Notes: generated from the letters alone by a model not told the origin. Counted from the stretch's first letter, positions 8,431-17,453 are shown. The stretch is DNA of 64,000 bases from Rufibacter sp. XAAS-G3-1 (GCF_013623775.1 NZ_JABFAM010000007.1:398341-462340); one strand, 5' to 3'. Made by a program: numbers and translations.

Positions 8431-9891
8431 ATGCACTCTGCGTTCAAACTTGCGTCCGTTCTTCTGGTGGGCCTTGTCAGCCTGACCAATTGTACCAAAA
8501 CGGCTTCCTCCACGGCTAATCAAGCCGGGAGTGCTCCTTTAGCGACGGAACAGCAGTTAACCAGTGCGCAGGTAGCCGATGCCCGCAGCAACTACGTCAA
8601 TTATTGCGGCGGGTGTCACGGGCGGGAATTGGAGACGTTCGTGAACCGCAAGTGGCAGCACGGGAATTCGCCCGAGGCGATGTTCAAAAGCATCAAGCAC
8701 GGCTACCCCGACCAAGGCATGCCCGCTTACGCCAGCACCTTCTCTGATGCGCAAATCACCCAATTGGTCAGCTTCATCCAGCAGGGAGTGGTGGCCCAGA
8801 AAGACAAGCCCAAGGACAAAACCAACGCCACGGTGCACCGCTCAGAGAAACTCAACTTCCAATTGGAAACCGTCTTGACCGGCATAGATGTGCCCTGGGC
8901 GATGGCGTTCCTGCCCAACGGCGACATGCTGGTCACCGAGCGGTCCGGCACCTTGTACCGCCTCACCCAGAACCGAGATTTAGTTAAGATTGAAGGCTCA
9001 CCCGAGGTGCTGGCGCAAGGCCAGGGCGGTTTGCTGGATGTCAAGCTGCACCCGGATTTTGCCAAGAACAACACGATTTTCCTTTCTTATTCGGCGGTCA
9101 AAAAAGATGGGGGGCAGACGCTTTCTACCACCGCCATCATGCGCGCCCGCCTGGACGGCAACAGCCTGAAAGACCAGAAGGTGATTTTCGAGGCGCAGCC
9201 GTACGCCAGAACCCGCCACCACTACGGCAGCCGCATCGAGTTCGGGAAAGATGGCTTGCTGTATTTCACCATGGGCGACAGGGGCGGCACCAAAGTGAAT
9301 CCGCAGAACCTGACCGTACACGCCGGTAAAACCCACCGCATCAAAGAAGACGGCTCCATCCCCGCCGATAATCCCTTCGTGAACCAGGCAGGCGCCATGC
9401 CGTCCATCTTCACCTTCGGGAACCGAAATGCCCAGGGCATGGCCCGCCACCCCGCTACCAAAGAACTATGGCTGCACGAGCACGGCCCCAGAGGCGGCGA
9501 CGAGGTGAACATCATCAAAAAAGGCGCTAACTACGGCTGGGCCGATGTCACGCACGGCATTGACTATAACGGCACCAAAATCTCTGACCTGAAACAGAAA
9601 GCCGGCATCACCGACCCTATCAAAATCTGGGTGCCGTCCATCGCCCCCTCGGGGATGGCGTTTGTGACCGGAAACCGCTACAAAGGGTGGGAGGGCAGCC
9701 TGCTGGTAGGTTCGCTCAGCTTCAAGTTTTTGAGCCGCTTAGACGTGAAAGGAAACACCATTGTCAAGGAAGAGCGCCTGCTCCAGGACATCGGTCGGGT
9801 GCGCGATGTGCGCGTGAGTCCCGATGGGTACGTGTACATTGCGGTAGAGAACCCAGGCGTCATCTACCGGTTGGTGCCGGTCAAGGAATAG
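8431..9891 (+). CDS. PQQ-dependent sugar dehydrogenase with N-terminal cytochrome c domain, lipoprotein
   Basis: I choose the ATG at 8431 because it opens a lipoprotein signal peptide (MHSAFKLASVLLVGLVSLTNC, cysteine 21); an in-frame ATG at 8359 would bury it. This gives 486 residues. The first domain binds heme c at CGGCH (residues 59-63), with a methionine ligand likely in DQGMPAY. The second domain, from about residue 125, is the six-bladed propeller of soluble aldose dehydrogenases (DVPWAMAFLPNGDMLVTERSG; GGDEVNIIKKGANYGW). It oxidises aldose sugars in the periplasm with PQQ and can pass electrons to its own heme. No PQQ synthesis genes are in the window. Confidence 0.9.
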   Translation: MHSAFKLASVLLVGLVSLTNCTKTASSTANQAGSAPLATEQQLTSAQVADARSNYVNYCGGCHGRELETFVNRKWQHGNSPEAMFKSIKHGYPDQGMPAYASTFSDAQITQLVSFIQQGVVAQKDKPKDKTNATVHRSEKLNFQLETVLTGIDVPWAMAFLPNGDMLVTERSGTLYRLTQNRDLVKIEGSPEVLAQGQGGLLDVKLHPDFAKNNTIFLSYSAVKKDGGQTLSTTAIMRARLDGNSLKDQKVIFEAQPYARTRHHYGSRIEFGKDGLLYFTMGDRGGTKVNPQNLTVHAGKTHRIKEDGSIPADNPFVNQAGAMPSIFTFGNRNAQGMARHPATKELWLHEHGPRGGDEVNIIKKGANYGWADVTHGIDYNGTKISDLKQKAGITDPIKIWVPSIAPSGMAFVTGNRYKGWEGSLLVGSLSFKFLSRLDVKGNTIVKEERLLQDIGRVRDVRVSPDGYVYIAVENPGVIYRLVPVKE

Positions 9892-9920
9892 GGCACAATA
9901 AGAGTTCTAGTACCTAATGG

Positions 9921-9963
9921 TCTGCGTTTTTGGCCTGTTTTCAGGAAAAGGGAAGCAAACTGC
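9921..9963. repeat. PAL palindrome copy
   Basis: TGCGTTTTTGGCCTGTTTTC, AGG turn, then AAAAGGGAAGCAAACTGC: good left arm, partly decayed right arm. It lies between the PQQ gene and the convergent Rieske gene. Confidence 0.65.
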
Positions 9964-10020
9964 CTTTGCGTAAGGGAGCCCCTGATTTCCGTTTCTGAAG
10001 TGTTTTGATGGAAACGTGCC

Positions 10021-10347
10021 TTAATCGGGTAGCTGCACGTAGACCCCGTCTGCCCTGGTTTCCAGCGGGAACCGTTTCAAAGGTCGCGTCCGGCCCTTGC
10101 ATTCTTCGCCCGTGACCAGATGGAACCGGTAGCTGTGCCAGGGGCAGATAATCTCGTTCAGGTAATTGATGGTTCCCCGGCTAAGCGCATCGCCCAGGTG
10201 GGGGCACACGTTCTCCACGGCGTACAGTCCGGCAGGCGTATGCGCGAGGCAGATTTCCTTTCCGGCCACTACCACGGCCTTGGAACGGGTTACCGGAATC
10301 TGGCTTTTGGCCTCGGCCTCACTGTCAAAGAGTTTAATCCATTGCAT
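10021..10347 (-). CDS. Rieske (2Fe-2S) ferredoxin-like protein
   Basis: A 108-residue single-domain Rieske protein. The cluster ligands are C48 and H50 in CPHLGD and C68 and H71 in CPWHSY, with the expected 17-residue spacing. I start at the ATG ending at 10347 (MQWIKLFDSEAE); a longer frame to 10485 would run through a PAL copy and the small RNA terminator and has no family support. Stand-alone Rieske proteins of this size, such as NirD-like and BphF-like ferredoxins, act as soluble electron carriers; no oxygenase partner is adjacent. Confidence 0.88.
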   Translation of the reverse strand: MQWIKLFDSEAEAKSQIPVTRSKAVVVAGKEICLAHTPAGLYAVENVCPHLGDALSRGTINYLNEIICPWHSYRFHLVTGEECKGRTRPLKRFPLETRADGVYVQLPD

Positions 10348-10373
10348 AGGAGTGCGTACGCGGAAAGAGCGAA

Positions 10374-10415
10374 GCTGTTTTAGACCCAGTTTATAGAAAA
10401 CAGCCTGAAAACGGC
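10374..10415. repeat. PAL palindrome copy
   Basis: GCTGTTTTAGACCCAGTTTAT, then AGAAAACAGCCTGAAAACGGC. It sits just upstream of the Rieske start and downstream of the first small RNA candidate. Confidence 0.65.
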
Positions 10416-10442
10416 TAGAGCGGTTTGAAAAAGCTGTAAAAT

Positions 10443-10571
10443 GAAAAAGCCCGGAAAAACCGGGCCCCTTACACCAAACTAACAAACAAAACTTTAAACA
10501 AACCTAAATACCAAACAAGAACCTGGAAAAGCAGCGGGCTGAGAGGGATTCAGGGGCTGTGGTCTCGTTTA
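10443..10571 (-). ncRNA. Candidate small RNA 1 of a tandem paralogous pair
   Basis: On the minus strand a -7 box (CATCTTTG, 10578-10585) and a -33 TTG (10606-10608) with a 20-base spacer predict a transcript start near 10571. A rho-independent terminator GCCCGG-AAAAA-CCGGGC (10449-10465 in plus orientation) followed by a T run ends it near 10443, so the RNA would be about 130 bases. There is no ATG-initiated frame of note. The 3' third, including GTTTGTTAGTTTGGTGTAAG just before the terminator, is almost identical to the second copy at 11023-11167, whereas the 5' half differs. Function is unknown. Confidence 0.6.
10449..10465 (-). terminator. Terminator of small RNA candidate 1
   Basis: 6-bp GC stem GCCCGG/CCGGGC, 5-base loop, followed on the minus strand by TTTTT. 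Confidence 0.8.
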
Positions 10572-10577
10572 GTGATA

Positions 10578-10608
10578 CAAAGATGCAGCGGGTTTCCTCC
10601 ATGACCAA
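10578..10608 (-). promoter_or_regulatory. Promoter of small RNA candidate 1
   Basis: Minus strand reads GGTTG, 20 bases, CATCTTTG, close to the Bacteroidota consensus. The same arrangement with identical spacing precedes copy 2. Sequence similarity continues about 70 bases further upstream, to about 10677 (AGGAAAA, TTCACTCC, TTCAG blocks), suggesting a shared regulatory site. Confidence 0.6.
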
Positions 10609-10769
10609 CCCAAAGATGAGGAAGCGGCCTTTTTCCTGTCTGAACCTAGACAAAGCCGGAGTGAAGTGGAAAGCACAGGAGTGAGACCGCTTACGGCCTA
10701 CCTGGAATGAGGACGACCGCTCTATTTCTTACCACCGTGTCACGTTCAATCATCTAAAAAATCCCAAGT

Positions 10770-10810
10770 CCGTTTCTGTGCTGTTTTTTTGAAAAGAGCC
10801 TATAAACGGG
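10770..10810. repeat. PAL palindrome copy
   Basis: CCGTTTCTGTGCTGTTTTTT, then TGAAAAGAGCCTATAAACGGG. Upstream of small RNA candidate 1. Confidence 0.65.
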
Positions 10811-10860
10811 CAGCAATGAAACGGGAGGTAGTCCTGGAAAAGTAATGATAACCTAAAACA

Positions 10861-10980
10861 GAACACTCGCTCGCGTCCCGCGAGGGTGGGATACGCACGG
10901 ACGCTGGCCGCTACTTAGGTAATCATAAAGCGGCGGGACGCCGCAGGTAGCTCACCCTCGCGGGACGCGAGCGAGTGTTC
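10861..10980. repeat. 120-bp GC-rich inverted-repeat element
   Basis: The ends are perfect 28-bp inverted repeats (GAACACTCGCTCGCGTCCCG... and complement). Each arm has its own inner palindrome CGCGTCCCGCG. The 64-base centre also holds a GC-rich partial hairpin. No coding capacity. It lies exactly between the two small RNA copies and looks like a MITE or REP-type element. Confidence 0.85.
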
Positions 10981-11022
10981 TTATTACTTTCTAAGGTTCC
11001 CAAACGGGAAAGTGCCGGGCAT

Positions 11023-11167
11023 GAAAAAGCCCGGAAAGACCGGGCCCCTTACACCAAACTAACAAACAAAACCTAAATTCTACAGAACTGCTGCTCTAGG
11101 CAGCGGGCAACCAGTCTAATGGGGAATCTGCCTTTTGTAGGCGACTCAACCGCTTTCGTGCTGATTG
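11023..11167 (-). ncRNA. Candidate small RNA 2 of the tandem pair
   Basis: Paralogue of the candidate at 10443-10571. A -7 box CATATTTG (11174-11181) and TTG (11202-11204), again 20 bases apart, predict a start near 11167; the terminator GCCCGG-AAAGA-CCGGGC (11029-11045) ends it near 11023, about 145 bases. The conserved 3' tail with GTTTGTTAGTTTGGTGTAAG is retained while the 5' part is different in sequence. Retention of promoter, tail and terminator with divergence of the 5' region is what one expects of base-pairing regulatory RNAs with different targets. That interpretation is inference. Confidence 0.6.
11029..11045 (-). terminator. Terminator of small RNA candidate 2
   Basis: GCCCGG/CCGGGC stem with a 5-base loop, followed on the minus strand by TTTTT. 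Confidence 0.8.
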
Positions 11168-11173
11168 ATGATA

Positions 11174-11204
11174 CAAATATGCAGTGACTTAACGCCTACC
11201 ACAA
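11174..11204 (-). promoter_or_regulatory. Promoter of small RNA candidate 2
   Basis: Minus strand GGTTG, 20 bases, CATATTTG. Conserved upstream block to about 11272 matches that of copy 1. Confidence 0.6.
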
Positions 11205-11328
11205 CCTAAATAAGAAGAAGCGCGCCTTTTCCTAACTGAAGCCTGATAAAGAAGGAGTGAACCGGGAAAAGCCTGACCGAACCGGAACATCTTCTCCCTT
11301 CAGAAAATTGGCCGTGGGGCAAAAAAAA

Positions 11329-11350
11329 AGCCATTCTGGGAAGAATGGCT
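11329..11350 (-). terminator. Rho-independent terminator downstream of the cupin gene
   Basis: Minus strand AGCCATTCT-TCCC-AGAATGGCT followed by at least eight T. It ends transcription coming from the cupin gene before the small RNA region. Confidence 0.85.
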
Positions 11351-11373
11351 ATAAAAAAGTAAGAGTAAAAATA

Positions 11374-11428
11374 CTTAAAAGTAGTCTAGAACCAGAGCGC
11401 AAGCGGATAGACGCAGACTACTTTTAAG
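11374..11428. repeat. 14-bp inverted repeat with 27-base loop
   Basis: CTTAAAAGTAGTCT (11374-11387) and its exact complement (11415-11428). It lies in the 3' untranslated region of the cupin gene, ahead of the terminator. It could be a second RNA hairpin or a protein site. Confidence 0.6.
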
Positions 11429-11472
11429 CTGAAATAGAGTGTGAATGTATCAGTTTTTACGGGGCTAAAACC

Positions 11473-11898
11473 TTAAGGTTTAAGTGAGTAGAAAGAAAAA
11501 TTAGATTTTTTTTCAAGAACCTCTGTAGGGCGCTCCAGGAGCATTATTTTCAGCGTATTTTCTCCGGTGTTCCAGTTTTGGAATTGAGTCAGATCCATCC
11601 ACAGACGGTCGCCGGCTTTCACGTGTAGGGTTTTCTCCTGACCATCTGCGGTCACAGTACGCAAGGTTCCGTCAGAGGCGGCGTAAGCTTCCTGCTCAGG
11701 GGAGGCATGGAAATCCAGGAACTCACCGGGCTTCAGTTCCAGAGACATGATGCGCAGGTTGTTCGTTTTCAGTACGTGAGAGAAAACTTTGGGGGAGCGG
11801 GGAGCCGATCCGTTGGAAGGCGTGTTTCCGGCGAAGGCAGGAGCCATGTTCAACAAAAGGCAAACCGAAAAGAAGGCGGTGGTGAATTGAGTTTTCAT
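11473..11898 (-). CDS. Secreted cupin-domain protein
   Basis: A 141-residue protein with a signal peptide (residues 1-23, ending APAFA). The remainder fits a single small cupin barrel: LKPGEFLDFHASPEQEAYAASDG carries the conserved G-x5-H-x3-E-like first motif, and HVKAGDRLWMDL with NWNTGENTLKIMLLE gives the second. The metal-ligand pattern is incomplete, so an enzymatic role is uncertain; it may bind a small ligand in the periplasm. It is monocistronic, with a hairpin and a strong terminator downstream. Confidence 0.75.
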   Translation of the reverse strand: MKTQFTTAFFSVCLLLNMAPAFAGNTPSNGSAPRSPKVFSHVLKTNNLRIMSLELKPGEFLDFHASPEQEAYAASDGTLRTVTADGQEKTLHVKAGDRLWMDLTQFQNWNTGENTLKIMLLERPTEVLEKKSNFSFYSLKP

Positions 11899-12246
11899 GA
11901 TTTTTTATGGTTATATTTTTTTAACGTTAGAGCAAGAGTGCGTCCATTCTGGAGTAGCCCTTTTGATTATATAGATGCAAAGTTGGGCAAAACGTTGCTT
12001 GGTTGTATGTTACTGTTTTCTTAAAAGGCTTAATATGAGGATGAAGCCGATGATACGGAAACTGAGCCCGAAGTTTTTGAGGATGAAAAGGACTTCGGTT
12101 TTTACCTGTTTTATGGGAGTGAAAACAGGTACTGTTCAGGTGCAAGTAAGCACCTATACTAGTGATATTAAAAGAGAACCCTTGCTTGTGGAAGAGAAAG
12201 TCTCTTTTTCACAAGCAAGGGTTCACAGATGGGTAAACGTGAGCGA
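11899..12246. other. Non-coding region between the cupin gene and priA
   Basis: About 350 bases holding the cupin 5' region and the priA terminator (12176-12224). The remaining AT-rich sequence shows no convincing gene. Confidence 0.6.
12176..12224. terminator. Terminator of priA
   Basis: 15-bp perfect stem GAACCCTTGCTTGTG / CACAAGCAAGGGTTC with additional inner pairing GAAGAGA/TCTCTTT. Confidence 0.85.
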
Positions 12247-14781
12247 TCAGGAAGGGTCTACATCTATGACTACCCTAATCTGTTTGAGTTCTTTGTTTTG
12301 CAGCAAGGCCTGCACTGCCTCCAGTACCTGGACTTTAGACGCACGCAAGTGACCACTGTCGCGGTCTAGTTTCACGTGAATTTCCTGCAGGAACTGATTC
12401 CTGATCTTGAAGATGTGCGGGGCCTCGGGGCCTAAAACGCCGGTTCTGCCTAAGCGGTCTACCAGTTCTTTGGCCAGTAAAATAGCGGCACCCTCACAGG
12501 GCTTGGCCTCGGGGTGCTTGACCGTTAACCTTATCATGCGCACAAAAGGCGGATACCTGAATTTCTGCCGCTCCGCGATTTCCTGCTCGTACAAGCCCTG
12601 GTAATCGTTTTCTATCACCCGCTGGAAGATGGGTTGGTTTGGGTTGGCCGTCTGGATCAGTACCTTTCCTTTGTTGCCTTTCCGGCCGGCCCGGCCGCTC
12701 ACCTGCACAAACAACTGGTAGGCCCGTTCATGCGCCCTGAAATCTGGGAAGTGGATGATGCTGTCGGCGCTCAGGATTCCTACCAGGCTTACGTGCTCAA
12801 AGTCCAGCCCTTTGGTTACCATTTGGGTGCCTACCAGTACATTGGTGCGCTGCTGTTCAAAGTCCTCAATGATCTGCTGGTGGCTGTTCTTCTTTTTGGT
12901 GGTGTCCAAGTCCATGCGCTGGATGCGGGCATCCGGTAGAATCAGCTTCAGCTCGTCCTCAATTTTCTCCGTCCCAAAACCCACCGTTTTCAGCATGGTA
13001 GAACCGCAGGCGGGGCAATCGTTGGGTTTGCGCTCGGTGTAGCCGCAGTAATGGCAGCGGAGCTCGTTGGAGAACTTGTGGTAGGAGAGACTTACGGCGC
13101 AGTTCCGGCATTTGGGAATCCAGGCGCAGTCATTGCAGTCTATGAAAGGCGCGTAACCCCGGCGGTTCTGGAACAAGATGACCTGCTCGTGCCGGAACAA
13201 CGTGTCTTCAATGTCATGTACCAGCCTATTGGAAAAGTGACTGAGCATGTTCTTGCGCAGGCTTTCCTGCCGCGTGTCCACCAATTCTACCTGCGGCAAG
13301 GTAGCCTCGCCGTAACGTTCGTGCAGGTTCACCAATCCCCAGCGGCCGCTCTGGCAGTGGTAATATGATTCTATGGAAGGCGTGGCCGATCCCAGCAAGG
13401 TTTTCGCGCCCTGGAACTGCGCCATCATAAACGCCACCTCGCGGGCATTGTAGCGCGGCGCGGGTTCGTGCTGCTTGTAAGACGGTTCGTGCTCCTCATC
13501 CACAATAATGAGCGAAAGCGAATGGAACGGCAGAAACACCGATGACCGTACGCCCACCACTACCTGGAACCGGCCCGAAAGAATCCCGTTCCAGACTTCC
13601 ACCCGCTCATTGTCTGAGAATTTGGAATGGTACACGCCCAAACGGTCACCAAAAACGCGTTTCAGGCGGGTTACAATCTGGGCCGTGAGCGCAATTTCGG
13701 GAAGGAGATAGAGTACCTGTCCGCCCGCTTCCACGGCTTTCTGTATGAGGTCAATGTAAATCTCAGTTTTACCGCTGCCCGTGATGCCGTGCAGCAGCAC
13801 CGTGCTTTTTTCGTTGAAGATCTCCAGCACCTCATCGCGGGCCGCAGCTTGGGCCGGTGATAAGTCAGAACTTAAATATGGCCCCCGGCCTTCCGCCATT
13901 GGGAAGCGGCTCACCACCACGTCAAACTGCTCCAGAACGCCATTCTTGAGCAAGGTGTTGATGGCCGAAAGAGACAAATGCGGATTGGAGGTAAGTACGT
14001 TTTTCTCCAGGCCTTCGTCGTTCATGCGCAGATTTTGCAGAATGGGCGTGAGCTGCACGTATTTGAGCAATACATCCAGTTGCTTCGGCTTGGCCGCGAG
14101 CTGATTGAATAGCTCTTCCAGCGTAGCCTCATCGGTCACGAAAGAAGGGGCGAGACGCACCTTTTTCACTACTTTGGGGGCGTATTTCTCCGCTATTTCC
14201 TCGTAGATGATGATGACATCTTTGAGTAACAGCGATTTGATGATTTTATGGAAACTGGTCAGTTGCAGCAGCTGGCCTACCTCGGTAAAAGTGAGGTGCT
14301 GTCTCTGACGAAGCGCGAAAATGATTTTTTCTTCGTGGCCGGTAAGGGGCCATTCATTGGTTTCCGGCTGAAACTGCGGGTGCAATTGAATTTTAGATTC
14401 GCTGCTGAGTTTGAGGGCCGAGGGAAGGGCCGCATTAATGACTTCGCCCAGGGTGCAGAGGTAATACTCGGCCATCCAGAGGAAGAGGCGCAACTGCGGG
14501 CCGGTCACTACCGGTTTCTCGTCAATGACCTCCAGAATGTATTTGGCCTGGTACTCTTTGGGGGGTTGCTCATGCACGCGCGCCACCACACAACTCAGTA
14601 CTTTCTTGGAGCCGAACTGCACCAGTACGCGGGCACCCACCAACACCTCGTCACTCATCTGGTAAGGAACCCGGTACGTGTAAAGCTTGGGAAGCGGTAA
14701 CGGTAAAATGACGTCCGCGAACAAGGTGATTCGTTCAGGGACGTCATCAGCTGGAATATGAAATTCTAATTCTGGTGTCAA
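12247..14781 (-). CDS. priA: Primosomal protein N', replication restart helicase PriA
   Basis: An 844-residue superfamily 2 helicase that recognises stalled forks and loads the replicative helicase. The N-terminal DNA-binding region starts with ITLFADVILPLPLPKLYTYRVP, typical of PriA. Walker A is GITGSGKT (about 335-345), the DEEH box lies in LIIVDEEHEPSYKQ, and a zinc-binding insertion follows with paired cysteines (CNDC, CRNC, CHYC, CPAC). Helicase motifs V and VI appear in GTQMVTKGLDFEHV and QVSGRAGRKGNKG. The ATG at 14781 is close to a PAL copy at 14788-14827, so the promoter must lie within or above that repeat. Confidence 0.96.
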   Translation of the reverse strand: MTPELEFHIPADDVPERITLFADVILPLPLPKLYTYRVPYQMSDEVLVGARVLVQFGSKKVLSCVVARVHEQPPKEYQAKYILEVIDEKPVVTGPQLRLFLWMAEYYLCTLGEVINAALPSALKLSSESKIQLHPQFQPETNEWPLTGHEEKIIFALRQRQHLTFTEVGQLLQLTSFHKIIKSLLLKDVIIIYEEIAEKYAPKVVKKVRLAPSFVTDEATLEELFNQLAAKPKQLDVLLKYVQLTPILQNLRMNDEGLEKNVLTSNPHLSLSAINTLLKNGVLEQFDVVVSRFPMAEGRGPYLSSDLSPAQAAARDEVLEIFNEKSTVLLHGITGSGKTEIYIDLIQKAVEAGGQVLYLLPEIALTAQIVTRLKRVFGDRLGVYHSKFSDNERVEVWNGILSGRFQVVVGVRSSVFLPFHSLSLIIVDEEHEPSYKQHEPAPRYNAREVAFMMAQFQGAKTLLGSATPSIESYYHCQSGRWGLVNLHERYGEATLPQVELVDTRQESLRKNMLSHFSNRLVHDIEDTLFRHEQVILFQNRRGYAPFIDCNDCAWIPKCRNCAVSLSYHKFSNELRCHYCGYTERKPNDCPACGSTMLKTVGFGTEKIEDELKLILPDARIQRMDLDTTKKKNSHQQIIEDFEQQRTNVLVGTQMVTKGLDFEHVSLVGILSADSIIHFPDFRAHERAYQLFVQVSGRAGRKGNKGKVLIQTANPNQPIFQRVIENDYQGLYEQEIAERQKFRYPPFVRMIRLTVKHPEAKPCEGAAILLAKELVDRLGRTGVLGPEAPHIFKIRNQFLQEIHVKLDRDSGHLRASKVQVLEAVQALLQNKELKQIRVVIDVDPS

Positions 14782-14787
14782 AAGCGT

Positions 14788-14827
14788 CCGGTTTGGGCCA
14801 AAGTTCGGAAAAACAGGCCGTAAACGG
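14788..14827. repeat. PAL palindrome copy
   Basis: CCGGTTTGGGCCAAAGTTCG, then GAAAAACAGGCCGTAAACGG. Only 6 bases upstream of the priA start codon, so it would fall in the priA leader or promoter. Confidence 0.65.
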
Positions 14828-14836
14828 AAACTTTCC

Positions 14837-15313
14837 TTATTTCACTTGGTAGTCTTCTACCAATAAGGTGATATGATTGTGCTGAGGGTCTGGGTTCTGT
14901 AACACCGTGGTGTACAGCAACACGGGTTCGTCTGCGCCAACCTCTATCTCAATCTGATCTACCAGCGTTTCTTTTACCGGCAGCCAAACTTCCTTCTCCG
15001 CCGAGGTGAAAAGCATCTCTTTCCGGAATTGCCGGATAATGGCTGCCTTCAAACCCTTTTTCTTCATCACCTGAATATTCTCCTCTGAAATATTGCGGGT
15101 CTTGCCACCGTACACCAGCGATAAACGGCAGGCTGGAAGCTCCGGCTGGCCCGAGGGAACCTGGGAAACCGCCGGGGTAACGTTCTGTAAGGCTTCTAAG
15201 GTGGTTTCAGGATGGGTTTTCTGTAACCGCTTCCAATAACCGTCTCCGTTCTGGGAAAAGGCCGAAGCCGAGCAGGCAAGCCAAAGGCCGCCTAGTATCA
15301 ATAATTTCTTCAC
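14837..15313 (-). CDS. Secreted protein of unknown function
   Basis: I do not recognise a family. The 158-residue product has a clear signal peptide (residues 1-20, cleaved near ASAFS-Q). The mature part begins with GDGYWKRLQKTHPETTLEAL and includes a stretch (LSVYGGKTRNISEENIQVMKKKGLKAAI-like region) and a C-terminal beta-rich segment that ends LLVEDYQVK. No cysteine pairs, enzyme motifs or membrane segments beyond the signal are visible. It follows upstream of priA in the same direction with a 55-base gap holding a PAL copy. Confidence 0.65.
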   Translation of the reverse strand: MKKLLILGGLWLACSASAFSQNGDGYWKRLQKTHPETTLEALQNVTPAVSQVPSGQPELPACRLSLVYGGKTRNISEENIQVMKKKGLKAAIIRQFRKEMLFTSAEKEVWLPVKETLVDQIEIEVGADEPVLLYTTVLQNPDPQHNHITLLVEDYQVK

Positions 15314-15419
15314 GTACGTAATTTGGGTTTAGGTTCTCGGCTAGCAACAACAGCAGTCTATTGCCAGTTCTGTATGTTGAGGAAAAATTTACTTTGGGTG
15401 TTGATTGTCAAATGTTGTT

Positions 15420-17453
15420 TCAAATACGACGGACTTGTTCCAGGGCATCGGCCACGGATTGTACCGGCAGTTGGCAGGCACGGTTGTAACAGACATAGAT
15501 GGTGGTTTGTCCGCCCTGCGCGGTGCGGTCTTCCAATAAAGGCAGGGTGGAGGAATCTTCCTCTTTGGTGCCGGCCAGAAGGGCGTTGGGTAGAAAGTGC
15601 TGCTGCAAGAGGCTCCTGAAAGAATGGGCTTCCGGGCCCACAATGGCAATCTCGGCGGTAGGTTTCAGTTTAAGGAAGTAGAGCGAGGCCCAGTTGGCTA
15701 GGTGGGAGGGTTCTTGCACTACCAGGTCGCGCACTTTGGAGAGCATTCTGTCTGACAGGCTGGAATAACGCTCTTTTTCTAAAAACAAGCCTAAAACGTG
15801 CAGGTTCATGGCCATCACTGAGTTGGAGGCGGGTACCACGTTGTCAAAAATCTCTTTTTTGCGGGCAATCAGTTGCTCCCCTGCGTTGCTGGTAAAGAAG
15901 AAAAGCTCTTCGGTTTCATCAAAGAAATGGGTGAGCGTATAATCCGTGAGGTTTCTGGCCTCTTTTAGCCAAATCTCGTCAAAAGTGACCTGGTACATGC
16001 CCAGCAACGCTTGAATCAGGAGGGCGTAGTCTTCCAGGAAACCGTCAATGGTGGCTTTGCCTTCTTTGTAGTTGTGGAAGAGTCGGTCTCCTTTTTTTAA
16101 GTTATTCAGGAGGAAATGGGCGTTGGTGCAGGCAAGTTCCAATATTTTAGCTTCACCGAAGGCACGGTACGCATCGGTGAGGCCGAGGAGCAGGAGGGCG
16201 TTCCAGGAGGTGAGAATCTTGTCATCCAGGCCCGGTCTGGGGCGCTGGGCTCTCGCTTGCAGAAGCGTGTCTTTCCAGTTCTGGACGTGCTCCTGCAGTT
16301 CTTCCAGAGAAAGTCCCTGGTCGGCGGCGAAGGCTTCATCGGTTTGGCGGCGGTGCAGAATGTTGATGCCGTTTTCCCAGTTTCCTTCTTCAGAGGTGTG
16401 GTAGTATTTGCTCGCTACTTCAACTTCTGCGCCTAGTATTTCATTTAGTTCGGCTTGGGTGAACACGTAGAACTTGCCCTCCTCGCCTTCACTATCGGCA
16501 TCCAGCGACGAGTAAAAGCCACCCTCGGGGCTGGTGAGTTCCCGTTCCACAAACCCGATGGTCTCCATGCCTACTTGCCGGTATAGTTCATTGCGGGTCA
16601 CCTGGTAGGCTTCGGCGTAAAGACTAAGGAGTTGTCCGTTATCGTAGAGCATCTTCTCAAAATGCGGCACCAGCCATTCCTCATCGGTGGAATAACGGGC
16701 GAACCCGCCGCCAATCTGGTCATAGATTCCGCCGAAGGCCATTTCTTCCAACGTGAGGTTTACTTGCTCCAGCGCCGCCGGGTCTTGGCTGTAATGGTAA
16801 TAGCGTAGCAGAAAGCGCCAGATACTGGGCATGGGGAATTTGGGGGCTTGGCTGGTGCCACCGCGTTTGAAGTCAAAGCGGCGCTTCAAGTTGGTGAACA
16901 TCTGCTCAAAAGCCTCTGAATTGAAGTCAGGATTGCCCTGCCGGAGGCCGTATTTTGCCAGTTCACTCTGCTGTAAATGCTGCACGAACTGTTCGGCAGA
17001 TGTATCTAACTCTCGGCGGCTTTTGGTGTAGGCTTCCGCTATGTTTTGGAGCAACTGTTTCCAGTGCTGGGGCGGGAAATACGTGCCCCCGTAGAAAGGC
17101 TTCGCGTCTGAGTTCAGGAACACGTTGAGGGGCCAGCCGCCTTGTACCCCCATGGCCTGAAGGGCATCCATGTACACCTGGTCAACATCGGGCCGTTCCT
17201 CGCGGTCTACCTTGATGCAGACAAAGTGCTGGTTCATGACCTGGGCAATCTCTTCTTTTTCAAAGGATTGATGCTCCATCACGTGGCACCAGTGGCAGGC
17301 CGCGTACCCAATGCTCACCAGAATAGGTTTCTGCTCATCTTTGGCTTTCTGCAGGGCTTCAGTTCCCCAAGGGTACCAATCTACCGGGTTATAGGCATGT
17401 TGCAACAGATACGGGCTAGACTCCTGAGCAAGGCGGTTGGACTTTCTTTCCAT
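15420..17453 (-). CDS. DUF255 thioredoxin-like protein (YyaL / SSP411 family)
   Basis: A 677-residue protein of the family's usual length. The N-terminal thioredoxin-like domain carries the CHWC motif at residues 53-56 ([12 protein letters not shown]), preceded by NPVDWYPWG, the family hallmark. The rest is an (alpha/alpha)6-barrel-like region related to cellobiose epimerase and N-acylglucosamine epimerase folds, with [17 protein letters not shown] and [14 protein letters not shown] as recognisable signatures. Biochemical function is unknown. The gene is codirectional with the following minus-strand genes, but PAL copies separate them. Confidence 0.9.
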   Translation of the reverse strand: MERKSNRLAQESSPYLLQHAYNPVDWYPWGTEALQKAKDEQKPILVSIGYAACHWCHVMEHQSFEKEEIAQVMNQHFVCIKVDREERPDVDQVYMDALQAMGVQGGWPLNVFLNSDAKPFYGGTYFPPQHWKQLLQNIAEAYTKSRRELDTSAEQFVQHLQQSELAKYGLRQGNPDFNSEAFEQMFTNLKRRFDFKRGGTSQAPKFPMPSIWRFLLRYYHYSQDPAALEQVNLTLEEMAFGGIYDQIGGGFARYSTDEEWLVPHFEKMLYDNGQLLSLYAEAYQVTRNELYRQVGMETIGFVERELTSPEGGFYSSLDADSEGEEGKFYVFTQAELNEILGAEVEVASKYYHTSEEGNWENGINILHRRQTDEAFAADQGLSLEELQEHVQNWKDTLLQARAQRPRPGLDDKILTSWNALLLLGLTDAYRAFGEAKILELACTNAHFLLNNLKKGDRLFHNYKEGKATIDGFLEDYALLIQALLGMYQVTFDEIWLKEARNLTDYTLTHFFDETEELFFFTSNAGEQLIARKKEIFDNVVPASNSVMAMNLHVLGLFLEKERYSSLSDRMLSKVRDLVVQEPSHLANWASLYFLKLKPTAEIAIVGPEAHSFRSLLQQHFLPNALLAGTKEEDSSTLPLLEDRTAQGGQTTIYVCYNRACQLPVQSVADALEQVRRI

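Noticed and set aside
11927..12145. 72-codon minus-strand frame upstream of the cupin gene
   Set aside because: No motifs and no conserved composition; lies in AT-rich leader DNA.
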